A DNA stretch of 34,689 nt from Burkholderiales bacterium RIFCSPHIGHO2_12_FULL_69_20. GTDB lineage: Bacteria > Pseudomonadota > Gammaproteobacteria > Burkholderiales > Burkholderiaceae_C. The position numbers were made by a program, and so were the translations under genes. A model generated the notes under the pieces. That model was not told where the DNA came from, did not search any database, and saw nothing but the letters and a program-made list of their open reading frames with translations. Shown piece by piece: positions 1-6,589 of this stretch. The DNA lies in assembly GCA_001770815.1 (NCBI GenBank), contig MESD01000115.1:1-34689 (forward strand). The letters run 5' to 3'. The stretch's first letter is position 1, and each line of letters begins with the position of its first letter.

Positions 1-1950
1 CCCAGCCCGGTGACCGGCGAGCCGGTGCCCGACGAGGCGGCGCGGGTGGCGCAATGGGCCTACGTCAACCCGCGCCGCGCCGAGTGGCCACAGGCGGATT
101 TCATCGTGGGGAATCCGCCGTTCATCGGCGCCAGTTCGATGCGTGCCGCTTTGGGTGACGGCTATGTGCAAACGCTGCGCAGCACTTGGCCTGAGGTGCC
201 TGAGAGCGCCGACTTCGTCATGTACTGGTGGAACCAGGCGGCAAGCACCGTACGCCGCGACCACGCCCGCCGCTTCGGATTCATCACGACCAACAGCATC
301 AGGCAGGCCTTTAACCGGCGCGTTATTGAGTCGCACCTCACGGCAACCGATCCGCTGTCGCTGAGCTTTGCCATTCCCGATCACCCTTGGGTCGACAGCG
401 CGCAGGGCGCTGCGGTTCGAATTGCGATGACGGTAGGAGTCGCTGGTCAACGCACGGGTCGCCTGCTGGCCGTCAGCAACGAACGGCCAGGTGGCGATGA
501 TGGCGTTCAGGTGGAACTCGACGAACGCGAAGGGGCTGTCCATGCGGATCTGCGCATTGGCGCCAACGTAGCTGGTTGTCGTGGACTTCAGGCCAACCAG
601 TCGCTGGCGTTCCGCGGTGTCACTTTGATGGGAAGTGGCTTCTGGGTCGAACCTGCCGACCCGCTGATCCAGGATGAACCAACCGCCCTGAAGCTTCTGC
701 GCAACGGTCGTGACATCACCGATCGACCTCGTGGCGTCTTGGCCATCGACTTCTTTGGCTTAACAGCCGACGAGGCAAGGCGCAGGTTTCCGATGGCCTT
801 TCAGCGTGTACTCAATGGAGTCAAGCCAGAACGCGAGCAGTCTGAGCGGCGGTCCTACCGAGAAAGATGGTGGCTATTCGCCGAAGCACGCCCCGACATG
901 CGTCGCGCACTTCAGTCACTGCGCAGCTATTTCGTCACTTCAATGACGGCAAAGCACCGAACATTTGTGAGCTTGCCATCGCAAGTCTTGTCGGACCAAG
1001 GGCTGATTGTGGTCGCCAGCGACGACTTCTTGGTGCTCGGGGTGTTGTCCAGCCGAATCCATGACGAATGGGCACTTGCCGCGGGCGGCCGACTGGGCAT
1101 CGGCAACGACCCTCGCTACAACAACTCTCGCTGCTTCGAAACATTCCCCTTCCCCGCCGAAGACACCGGCCTGACGCCCGAGTTGAGCGACCGCATCCGC
1201 GCGCTGGCCGAGCAGATCGACGCGCACCGCAAGGCGCGGCAGGCGGCGCACGAGGCCGTCACGCTGACCGGGCTGTACAACGTGCTGGCCAAGCTGCGCA
1301 GCGGCGAGCCGCTGTCGGCCAAAGACAAGGCCCTGCACGAACAAGGCCTGGTCAGCGTGCTGCGCACCCTGCACGACGAGCTGGATGCCGCCGTGCTGCA
1401 GGCCTACGGCTGGGCCGATCTGGGCGCGGTGCCCTGGGGCGACGAGGCCGCCCGCGCCGCCTGGACCGAAAGCCTGCTCGAGCGCCTGGTGACATTGAAC
1501 GCCCGCCGCGCCGCCGAAGAGGCGCAAGGCCTGGTGCGCTGGCTGCGGCCCGAGTTTCAAGACCCCGTGCGCCGCCACGCGGCCGCCGCGCCCGCACCCG
1601 CCCAGGCCGAGTTGGACGTGCTGACCGAGCAGCCGGCCCAACCCGAGGACAGCGACGACAGCCCCGTCACCGGCACCACCCCCGGCACCAGCATCGCCGA
1701 CATCGTCGGCACCACCAGCCCCGCCAGCGCCCGCCGCCCCTGGCCGCCCAGCCTGCCCGAGCAGATGCGCGCCGTGGCCGATGCCCTGGCCGCCAGCCCC
1801 GGCCCGCTGGGCGAGGCCGCGTTGGCCGACCGCTTCACCGGCCGCGGGCCGTGGAAGAAGCGCCTGCCGCAGATCCTGCAGACCCTGGAAGCGCTGGGCC
1901 GCGCCCGCGCCGATGCCGGCGCCAGCGGCGCGGTGTGGCGGGCGGCGTGA
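1..1950 (+). CDS. Class I SAM-dependent DNA methyltransferase, MmeI/YeeA type (5' truncated by window edge)
   Basis: The frame is open from base 1, so the gene starts upstream; 649 residues are visible. The adenine-methylase motif IV, NPPF, is at 112-123. It is followed by GFITTNS (about 280-300) and by a C-terminal block containing RYNNSRCFETFPFP (about 1110-1155), which is typical of the MmeI/YeeA-like family that joins a methylase to a target-recognition region. The SAM-binding FxGxG motif and any nuclease domain would lie upstream, so it is unknown whether this is a type IIL restriction-modification enzyme, a phage-defence methylase or a solitary one. After residue ~470 there is an Ala/Pro-rich linker and a winged-helix-like tail (residues ~580-646). 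Codons between about 125 and 1135 are visibly less GC-rich than those on either side, suggesting an exchanged specificity segment. The family call is firm; the modification target is unknown. Confidence 0.85.
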   Translation, partial: PSPVTGEPVPDEAARVAQWAYVNPRRAEWPQADFIVGNPPFIGASSMRAALGDGYVQTLRSTWPEVPESADFVMYWWNQAASTVRRDHARRFGFITTNSIRQAFNRRVIESHLTATDPLSLSFAIPDHPWVDSAQGAAVRIAMTVGVAGQRTGRLLAVSNERPGGDDGVQVELDEREGAVHADLRIGANVAGCRGLQANQSLAFRGVTLMGSGFWVEPADPLIQDEPTALKLLRNGRDITDRPRGVLAIDFFGLTADEARRRFPMAFQRVLNGVKPEREQSERRSYRERWWLFAEARPDMRRALQSLRSYFVTSMTAKHRTFVSLPSQVLSDQGLIVVASDDFLVLGVLSSRIHDEWALAAGGRLGIGNDPRYNNSRCFETFPFPAEDTGLTPELSDRIRALAEQIDAHRKARQAAHEAVTLTGLYNVLAKLRSGEPLSAKDKALHEQGLVSVLRTLHDELDAAVLQAYGWADLGAVPWGDEAARAAWTESLLERLVTLNARRAAEEAQGLVRWLRPEFQDPVRRHAAAAPAPAQAELDVLTEQPAQPEDSDDSPVTGTTPGTSIADIVGTTSPASARRPWPPSLPEQMRAVADALAASPGPLGEAALADRFTGRGPWKKRLPQILQTLEALGRARADAGASGAVWRAA

Positions 1951-1975
1951 CCACGGCGAGCATCGCTGGCTTGCT

Positions 1976-2083
1976 GCGGATGCCTGTTGATGCTGGCGCG
2001 CACGCCCACTGTCGAGTCCGAAGACGCGGCGCCAGACGTTGCCAGCATCCGGTTTGCCCGTCGCCGTCCACCAGTGCATCCGC
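1976..2083. repeat. Nested inverted repeats (8-bp outer, 9-bp inner arms)
   Basis: GCGGATGC at 1976-1983 pairs with GCATCCGC at 2076-2083, and GATGCTGGC at 1989-1997 pairs with GCCAGCATC at 2041-2049. The nesting allows a folded element of about 108 nt. It may be coincidence in GC-rich DNA, but it lies directly beside the longer hairpin at 2107-2184. Confidence 0.4.
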
Positions 2084-2106
2084 AAGGTCGAGGTCGTGGG
2101 GTCGGG

Positions 2107-2184
2107 CAGGGCTTGGCACGCGAGGCGCGGCGTCGATGCGTCGCATACCTCGGCCTGCGACGTGTGCTCGCGTGCCAAGCCCTG
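2107..2184. repeat. Long hairpin: perfect 18-bp inverted repeat with an inner 7-bp stem
   Basis: CAGGGCTTGGCACGCGAG at 2107-2124 is the exact reverse complement of 2167-2184. Inside the loop, CGTCGCA (2139-2145) pairs with TGCGACG (2156-2162). An 18-bp perfect arm is much longer than chance predicts in this space. It could be a REP/BIME- or MITE-like element, or a structured RNA. No run of T follows, so it is not a classic intrinsic terminator. Confidence 0.7.
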
Positions 2185-2405
2185 AACGGCGCCGCGGCCT
2201 CGGCCTGGCCGCCGCGATGTTCGGATTGGCGAGCATCAAGCACCGTTCGCCATACGGAAACCCACGCAAGTCCTTGATCTGCCAGCATTGGCCGCACAAA
2301 TCCAGATCTTCTGAAAGCTACGGCCAATGGACTTTCTGCCGCTGCCAGACAACGCCGCTCGCCCGGTGATCGGCTCGACCACGTTCGTCACCGAGTACCG
2401 GCGAT

Positions 2406-2657
2406 TCAAGGCCAGCGGCCTTCCGCCATCAACTCGCGGCTGCTGAGGCCGCCCAGGCTCACGCTCTGGCGGCAGGCACGCAGGCGGTTGATGCTCTGCT
2501 GCGCGTGCGCGTCGGCAATATCGACCTCGGGCAACACAAGCCGTGCGACCGGCTTGCCCCGGCGTGTGATGGTGAAGGCTTCACCCGCCTGCAGACGATC
2601 GATCAGTTCAGACAACCGCTTCTTGGCTTGGACCAGGGCGATCGCGGTCATGGTCAT
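2406..2657 (-). CDS. Phd/YefM-type (prevent-host-death) antitoxin
   Basis: The protein has 83 residues from the ATG at 2657. The N-terminal part has the Phd/YefM signature: VQAKKRLSELIDRLQAGEAF, then TRRGKPVARLV. This fold dimerises and binds operator DNA, while the C-terminal tail wraps and neutralises a toxin. The start is uncertain: a TTG at 2663 overlaps the upstream TGA, and ATGs follow at 2657 and 2651. No strong ribosome-binding site is seen, so translation is probably coupled to the upstream ribbon-helix-helix gene. In this family the partner is usually RelE/ParE, Doc or a PIN toxin. Here the only toxin nearby is the PIN protein two genes upstream, which makes the module a three-gene one. 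Confidence 0.85.
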   Translation of the reverse strand: MTMTAIALVQAKKRLSELIDRLQAGEAFTITRRGKPVARLVLPEVDIADAHAQQSINRLRACRQSVSLGGLSSRELMAEGRWP

Positions 2658-2659
2658 CG

Positions 2660-2884
2660 TCAAGGTGCGTCGACAACGCGATCCAGCTTGTCCAGCAAGG
2701 CCAGCGCCCGTTCGGGGTTGCCCCTGGCCGCCCGGGTTTCGAAGCGAACACGCGCATCGAAGTTGGCCAATGCCACGGTCGCCAATTCGTCGATCAACTT
2801 ATTGACGCTGACGGCGTTGGCGCGCGCCAACGCCTTCAGGCGTTCATGCTTGTCGTCGGGCAGACGGATCGTCAACGTGGACAT
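2660..2884 (-). CDS. Ribbon-helix-helix DNA-binding protein, probable antitoxin
   Basis: The protein has 74 residues. MSTLTIRLPDDKHERLKALA is a typical ribbon-helix-helix start: a beta strand of alternating residues, then a helix, then VSVNKLIDELATVALANF. Such small proteins bind operators as dimers and act as antitoxins to PIN RNases (VapB, FitA and relatives). The start at 2884 is preferred over an ATG at 2902 because GGAGG lies 7 nt upstream of it. The start codon overlaps the end of the PIN toxin gene (stop at 2872-2874), so the two genes are translationally coupled. It is likely the cognate antitoxin and autorepressor of the operon. Confidence 0.85.
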   Translation of the reverse strand: MSTLTIRLPDDKHERLKALARANAVSVNKLIDELATVALANFDARVRFETRAARGNPERALALLDKLDRVVDAP

Positions 2885-3306
2885 GGGAACACCTCCAGAC
2901 ATCGCTCGGGTGAAAGCACCTCGAGCCCGGGAAACTTCAACTCGCCTCGCGTCAGATCGCGCAGGTTTCGGGTGACGATGGCCTGCGCCTGGGCCGCCAC
3001 CGCCAGCTCAATCAAGTGATTGTCGGCCTCGTCGGGCAGGTTGGGTCGCCAGGCGTAGAAGACCTCGACCCAGCGACAACGGCTGAGATAGCCATCGAAC
3101 ACCTCGTTGCGCTCGGCGGCCGACAGCACGCCGTCGGCAAACAGTGTGGCACGTCCCAACACATCCTCGTACTCGGCCAGCAGCGCCGGGCCGACCACGG
3201 GCTGGTAATCCCGGTTCAGGCAGGCGCGCAGGACAGCGCGCGCGCTGCCACCACCACGCAGCAGCGCGGCGACCAGCACATTGGTGTCGAGCACGAGCGT
3301 GACCAT
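2872..3306 (-). CDS. PIN-domain toxin (putative endoribonuclease, COG1569-like)
   Basis: The protein has 144 residues from the ATG at 3306. The PIN acidic set is visible: D7 in VLDTNVLVAALLRGG, E45 in LLAEYEDVL, D95 in PDEADNHLIELA, and the VTRNLRDL block with D117. PIN toxins of this group are Mg2+-dependent ribonucleases that stop growth by cleaving RNA. The gene is first in its operon (toxin before antitoxin), followed by an overlapping ribbon-helix-helix gene and a Phd-type gene. An upstream-extended frame reaches 3471 but crosses the palindromic putative operator at 3315-3334, so the shorter start is chosen. No clear ribosome-binding site precedes the ATG. Confidence 0.87.
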   Translation of the reverse strand: MVTLVLDTNVLVAALLRGGGSARAVLRACLNRDYQPVVGPALLAEYEDVLGRATLFADGVLSAAERNEVFDGYLSRCRWVEVFYAWRPNLPDEADNHLIELAVAAQAQAIVTRNLRDLTRGELKFPGLEVLSPERCLEVFPCPR

Positions 3307-3314
3307 TGGCAAAA

Positions 3315-3334
3315 TGATAGCGTATATGCTATCA
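3315..3334. promoter_or_regulatory. Near-perfect 20-bp palindrome, putative toxin-antitoxin operator
   Basis: TGATAGCGTATATGCTATCA pairs at 9 of 10 positions (G3322/T3327 mismatched). It is AT-rich within GC-rich DNA and ends 8 bp upstream of the PIN toxin start. The place and symmetry suit autorepression by the ribbon-helix-helix or Phd protein. A TATCAT on the minus strand (3319-3314) could be the -10 element. Confidence 0.6.
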
Positions 3335-3394
3335 AATGACGATGATCGAGTGCGCCTGAGTCGGTATTGCCGCGCGCTGCGGCTCCAGTTCGGT

Positions 3395-4204
3395 TCAGTT
3401 GGACGTCTGGCCGTACACCGGCTTGCGCTTTTCGAGAAACGCGCGGATGCCTTCGCCAAAATCACCGCCACGGGTGCACAGCACCTGGTTGCGGTCTTCC
3501 ATCGCGATGGCCGCGCGCAGGCCCTGCGCGTCGATGTTCTGGTTCAGGCAGTCCTTGGTCAGGCGCAGCGCCAGCGGCGTGGCGTTGAGCATCTGTTCGA
3601 CCAGCGCCTGCGCCTCGGCCTGCAGCGCGGGCAGCGCATCCACCTTGCTGACCAGGCCCAGCGCGTAGGCGCGCTGGGCGTCGAGGAAGCGGCCGGTCAG
3701 CAGCATCTCGGACGCCACCGAGGCGCCCACCATGCGCGGCAGAAAGTAGCTCGATCCCATGTCGCAGCCCGACACGCCGATCTTGATGAAGGCGGCGTTG
3801 AAGCGCGCCTCGGGCGTGGCGATGCGGATGTCGCTGGCCAGCGCGATGCCCAGCCCACCGCCGCTGGCCGAGCCCTGCACGATGCTGACGATGGGCTGCG
3901 GGCATTCGCGCATCGCGATCATGATGTCGCGGATGGCCTTCTGCCCGGCAAAGCTGGCCTGCACGTCGGCCGGCGCCGCGCCGACACGGTCTTTCAGATC
4001 CAGCCCGGCGCAGTAGGCGCGGCCGGCGCCCTGCAGCACCACCACGCGGATATCCGGCCGATCCTCCAGCGCCTGGAAGTAGGTGCGCAAGGCATCGGTC
4101 AGCCCACGGTTCAGCGCGTTCAGGCGCTCGGGCCGGTTCATCGTCAGCCAGGCCACGCCGTCGCGCTCGTCGATCAGCAGGGGTTGTTCGGTGGCAGCGT
4201 TCAT
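3395..4204 (-). CDS. Enoyl-CoA hydratase/isomerase (crotonase) family protein
   Basis: The 269-residue length is typical. Crotonase features are visible: NRPERLNALN (23-32), the oxyanion-hole segment GRAYCAGLDL (61-70), and GSASGGGLGIALASDIRIA (111-129) for the second oxyanion NH. Both glutamates of classical enoyl-CoA hydratase appear to be missing: the GGG-C-E position reads GGGLG, and the second one (PE in the reference enzyme) lies in FNAAFIKIG. An Asp in SGCDMGSSYFLPR (about 148) could be a substitute. It may therefore be an isomerase, a hydrolase or a hydratase of unusual substrates. GGAG lies 8 nt upstream of the ATG. It is the last gene of the minus-strand acyl-CoA dehydrogenase operon, 31 nt after the preceding gene. 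Confidence 0.9.
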   Translation of the reverse strand: MNAATEQPLLIDERDGVAWLTMNRPERLNALNRGLTDALRTYFQALEDRPDIRVVVLQGAGRAYCAGLDLKDRVGAAPADVQASFAGQKAIRDIMIAMRECPQPIVSIVQGSASGGGLGIALASDIRIATPEARFNAAFIKIGVSGCDMGSSYFLPRMVGASVASEMLLTGRFLDAQRAYALGLVSKVDALPALQAEAQALVEQMLNATPLALRLTKDCLNQNIDAQGLRAAIAMEDRNQVLCTRGGDFGEGIRAFLEKRKPVYGQTSN

Positions 4205-4235
4205 GCGGGGTTCTCCGGTGAGCGGCGCGCGGGGG

Positions 4236-5396
4236 TCACAGCGCGCGGGAAATCACTTCTTTCATGATCTCGCTGGTGCCGCCGTAGATGCGTTGCACCC
4301 GGGCGTCGGCGTACATGCGCGCGATCAGGTACTCGTTCATGAAGCCGTAGCCGCCGAACAGCTGCAGGCATTCGTCCAGCACCTTGCCCTGGGCTTCGCT
4401 GCCCCACAGCTTGGCCATGCTGGCGGTGGCGGTGTCGAGTTGGCCCGCGATCAGCTGCTCGACGCAGCAGTCCATGAAGGCGCGGCCCACCTGGATGGTG
4501 GTGGCCACCTCGGCCAGCTTGAAGCGGGTGTTCTGCAGATCACCGATCGGCTTGCCGAAGGCCTTGCGCTCGCGCACGTAGGCCAGCGTGGCCTCGTAGG
4601 CGCCTTCCATGCAGGCCAGTGCGCTGATGCCGATGATCAGCCGCTCGTACGGCAGATCACCCATCAGCTGGTAGAAGCCCTGGCCCTCGGCGCCGCCCAG
4701 CAGGTTGGCGGCCGGCACGGTGACGTCGTCGAAGAAAAGTTCGGAGGTGTCCTGCGACTTCATGCCCAGCTTGTCGAGCACACGGCCGACGCGGTAACCG
4801 GCGCAGCCTTCGGTCTCGACGATCAGGATCGAGGTGCCGCGCGCGCCCTGGGTCGGGTCGGTCTTGCACACCACCAGCACCACGCCGGCCAGGAAGCCGT
4901 TGGTGATGAAGGTCTTGCTGCCGTTGATGACGTAGCTCTCATTTCCGGCAGTCCCACGCTTTTCGGCCTTGGTGCGGATGCCCTGCAGGTCGCTGCCGGC
5001 GCCGGGCTCGGTCATCGCGATGGCGCCCACCAGCTCGCCGCTGGCCAGCTTGGGCAGGTACTTCTGCTTCTGCTCGGGCGTGCCGTGGTTCAGGAAGTAG
5101 TGCGCCACGATGGTGTGCACCGAGTTGGCCCAGCCCGACAGGCCGCGCCGCGCACATTCTTCATACAGCACCGCCTCGTGGCGGAAATCACCGCCGCCGC
5201 CGCCAAATTCCTCGGGGATGTCGGTGCACAGCAGGCCCAGTTCACCGGCCTTGCGCCACACCGCGTGGCCCACGTTGCCGCGCTTGCGGGCGGCCTCGTC
5301 GTCGGGCATCAGCTCGGTTTCGGCAAAGCGCGCACAGGTGTCGCGCCAGCGGTCCAGGTCTTCGTCGGTCCAGCTGCGGGCAAAGGTCATGGCCAT
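4236..5396 (-). CDS. Acyl-CoA dehydrogenase, long-chain (LCAD)-like
   Basis: FAD-dependent alpha,beta-desaturation of acyl-CoA thioesters. The protein has 386 residues from the ATG at 5396, with GGAGA 8 nt upstream; an ATG at 5447 would add a poor 17-residue extension. FAD/substrate-binding motifs are visible: AMTEPGAGSDLQGI (127-140), FITNG (163-167), RKAFGKPIGDLQ (277-288) and QLFGGYGF (345-352). The C-terminal motif reads IYGGTSEIMKE, with Gly where short- and medium-chain enzymes carry the catalytic Glu. As in LCAD and isovaleryl-CoA dehydrogenase, the base is probably E251 in LPYERLIIG. Electrons would pass to ETF. It is third in an operon behind two other acyl-CoA dehydrogenase genes. 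Confidence 0.93.
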   Translation of the reverse strand: MAMTFARSWTDEDLDRWRDTCARFAETELMPDDEAARKRGNVGHAVWRKAGELGLLCTDIPEEFGGGGGDFRHEAVLYEECARRGLSGWANSVHTIVAHYFLNHGTPEQKQKYLPKLASGELVGAIAMTEPGAGSDLQGIRTKAEKRGTAGNESYVINGSKTFITNGFLAGVVLVVCKTDPTQGARGTSILIVETEGCAGYRVGRVLDKLGMKSQDTSELFFDDVTVPAANLLGGAEGQGFYQLMGDLPYERLIIGISALACMEGAYEATLAYVRERKAFGKPIGDLQNTRFKLAEVATTIQVGRAFMDCCVEQLIAGQLDTATASMAKLWGSEAQGKVLDECLQLFGGYGFMNEYLIARMYADARVQRIYGGTSEIMKEVISRAL

Positions 5397-5462
5397 GGGG
5401 TTGTCTCCGGGAATAGCAAGGGATGAGGGTGGCGCTGCGGCGGACAAACCGGCAGCGGTGTT

Positions 5463-6587
5463 CTAGCGCAGCGGCTGGTACGCGGCCACGCGGCGCAGGT
5501 GCACGTCGACGCTGCCGAAGTGGTGTTCGATCAGGGTGAGTCGCTTGAAGGCATGGCCCACGGCCAGTTCGTCGGTCATGCCCATGCCGCCGTGCAGCTG
5601 CACCGCACCCTGCCCCACGCTGCGCGCCGCCCGCGCCACCGCCACCTGGGCCGAGGCCACCGCACGGCGGCGCTCGGGCGCAGGCTGGTCCATCGCCGCC
5701 AGCGTGGCGCCCACCAGCGCACGCGCCAGCAGCCAGGCCATGTGCATGTCGGCCAGGCGGTGCTGCACCACCTGGAAGCTGGCCAGCGGCGTGCCGAACT
5801 GCTGGCGCTGGCGCACGTAATCCAGCGTGTCGTGCATCAGCCGCTGCATCACGCCCACCGCCTCGGCACCAGCGGCCAGCAGGGCCTCGTCGGCGGCTTG
5901 CAGCAGCAGCGGCAGCAGGTCGGTGCCGGCATCACCCAGCAGCGCCTCGGCCGGCGTGGCGTCGAAGGCCAGTTCGGCGGCCCAGCCGCCATCGGCCAGG
6001 CGCAGATCGCGCCGGCTGATGCCGCTGGCATCGGGTCGCACCAGCGCCAGGCGCAGCGTGCCGGCCTCGTCGCGCGCGCTGACCAGCCAGTGCGTGGCAT
6101 AAGGCGCGGCGCGCACCACCGCCTTGCGGCCGCTGAGCCGGCTGGCGCCGTCGCCGCTGCGCACGGTGGTGGCCACCTGCGACAGATCGTGCCGGCCGCT
6201 GGGCTCCAGCGCCGCCAGCACCGGCCGCACCGTGCCGTCGGCCACGCCGGCCAGCAGCTGGCGCGCCCGCGCGCCCGGCAGGCGCTGCAGCAGGCCCGCG
6301 CCGGTGACCACGCAGGCGGCATACGGCTCGGGCAGCAGCGCATGGCCCAGCGCCTGCAGGATGACCAGGTGGTCGGCCAGGCCGCCGCCCAGGCCACCGG
6401 ACTCCTCGGGCAGCGCGGCGCCCAGCAGGCCCAGCGATTGGGTCAGGCCGGTCCACAGCGGCGTGATGGCCTCGGGCGTGGCCAGCAGCCCGGCGCGGCG
6501 CTCGAACGGGGCGTGGTCCTGCAGCCAGCGCGACAGGCTGTCCTGCATCAGGGCCTGGGTGTCGCTGAGGGGAAAGAGGGCGTCCAT
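5463..6587 (-). CDS. Acyl-CoA dehydrogenase family protein, probable subunit of a heteromeric enzyme
   Basis: The protein has 374 residues. The N-terminal helical domain (LGLLGAALPEESGGLGGG, about 52-69) and the C-terminal helical domain (YVRQRQQFGTPLASFQVVQHRLADM, then QLHGGMGMTDE) are clear. The middle beta domain is degenerate: the TEP-G-GSD flavin loop is not seen. No YEGT catalytic motif is present. This pattern fits the smaller subunit of alpha2beta2 enzymes such as mycobacterial FadE pairs. The gene begins 2 nt after the stop of the upstream dehydrogenase gene (stop TGA, CC, ATG), which supports co-translation and a complex. Substrate unknown; heteromeric enzymes of this type often act on branched, short or steroid side-chain acyl-CoAs. 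Confidence 0.88.
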   Translation of the reverse strand: MDALFPLSDTQALMQDSLSRWLQDHAPFERRAGLLATPEAITPLWTGLTQSLGLLGAALPEESGGLGGGLADHLVILQALGHALLPEPYAACVVTGAGLLQRLPGARARQLLAGVADGTVRPVLAALEPSGRHDLSQVATTVRSGDGASRLSGRKAVVRAAPYATHWLVSARDEAGTLRLALVRPDASGISRRDLRLADGGWAAELAFDATPAEALLGDAGTDLLPLLLQAADEALLAAGAEAVGVMQRLMHDTLDYVRQRQQFGTPLASFQVVQHRLADMHMAWLLARALVGATLAAMDQPAPERRRAVASAQVAVARAARSVGQGAVQLHGGMGMTDELAVGHAFKRLTLIEHHFGSVDVHLRRVAAYQPLR

Positions 6588-6589
6588 GG

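Larger units (their letters stand above)
1951..2405. other. 455-bp region without a convincing gene; structured, possibly a degraded element
   Basis: No open frame here has a recognisable domain or good codon structure. The region holds several inverted repeats (see 1976-2083 and 2107-2184). It also holds a 39-codon frame starting at ATG 2327 that reads MDFLPLPDNAARP and runs into the 3' end of the antitoxin gene on the other strand; it could be the stub of a lost gene. No tRNA, transposase fragment or clear terminator was seen. Confidence 0.5.

Noticed and set aside
940-2178. Long minus-strand open frame (412 codons) across the methyltransferase end
   Set aside because: Gly/Ala/Gln/Arg-rich low-complexity translation antisense to a well-supported gene; no domain recognisable. 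Such shadows are common in very GC-rich DNA.
2107-2184. Integron attC site
   Set aside because: The imperfect palindrome has a suitable size, but the conserved RYYYAAC and GTTRRRY core boxes are not found at its ends.
1951-2405. CRISPR array or tRNA in the gap
   Set aside because: No regularly spaced direct repeats and no cloverleaf with a TTCGANNC-type arm were seen.
5397-5447. Upstream start for the LCAD-like dehydrogenase
   Set aside because: The extension (MSAAAPPSSLAIPGDNP) has no family match and no ribosome-binding site, whereas GGAGA precedes the ATG at 5396 at a good distance.
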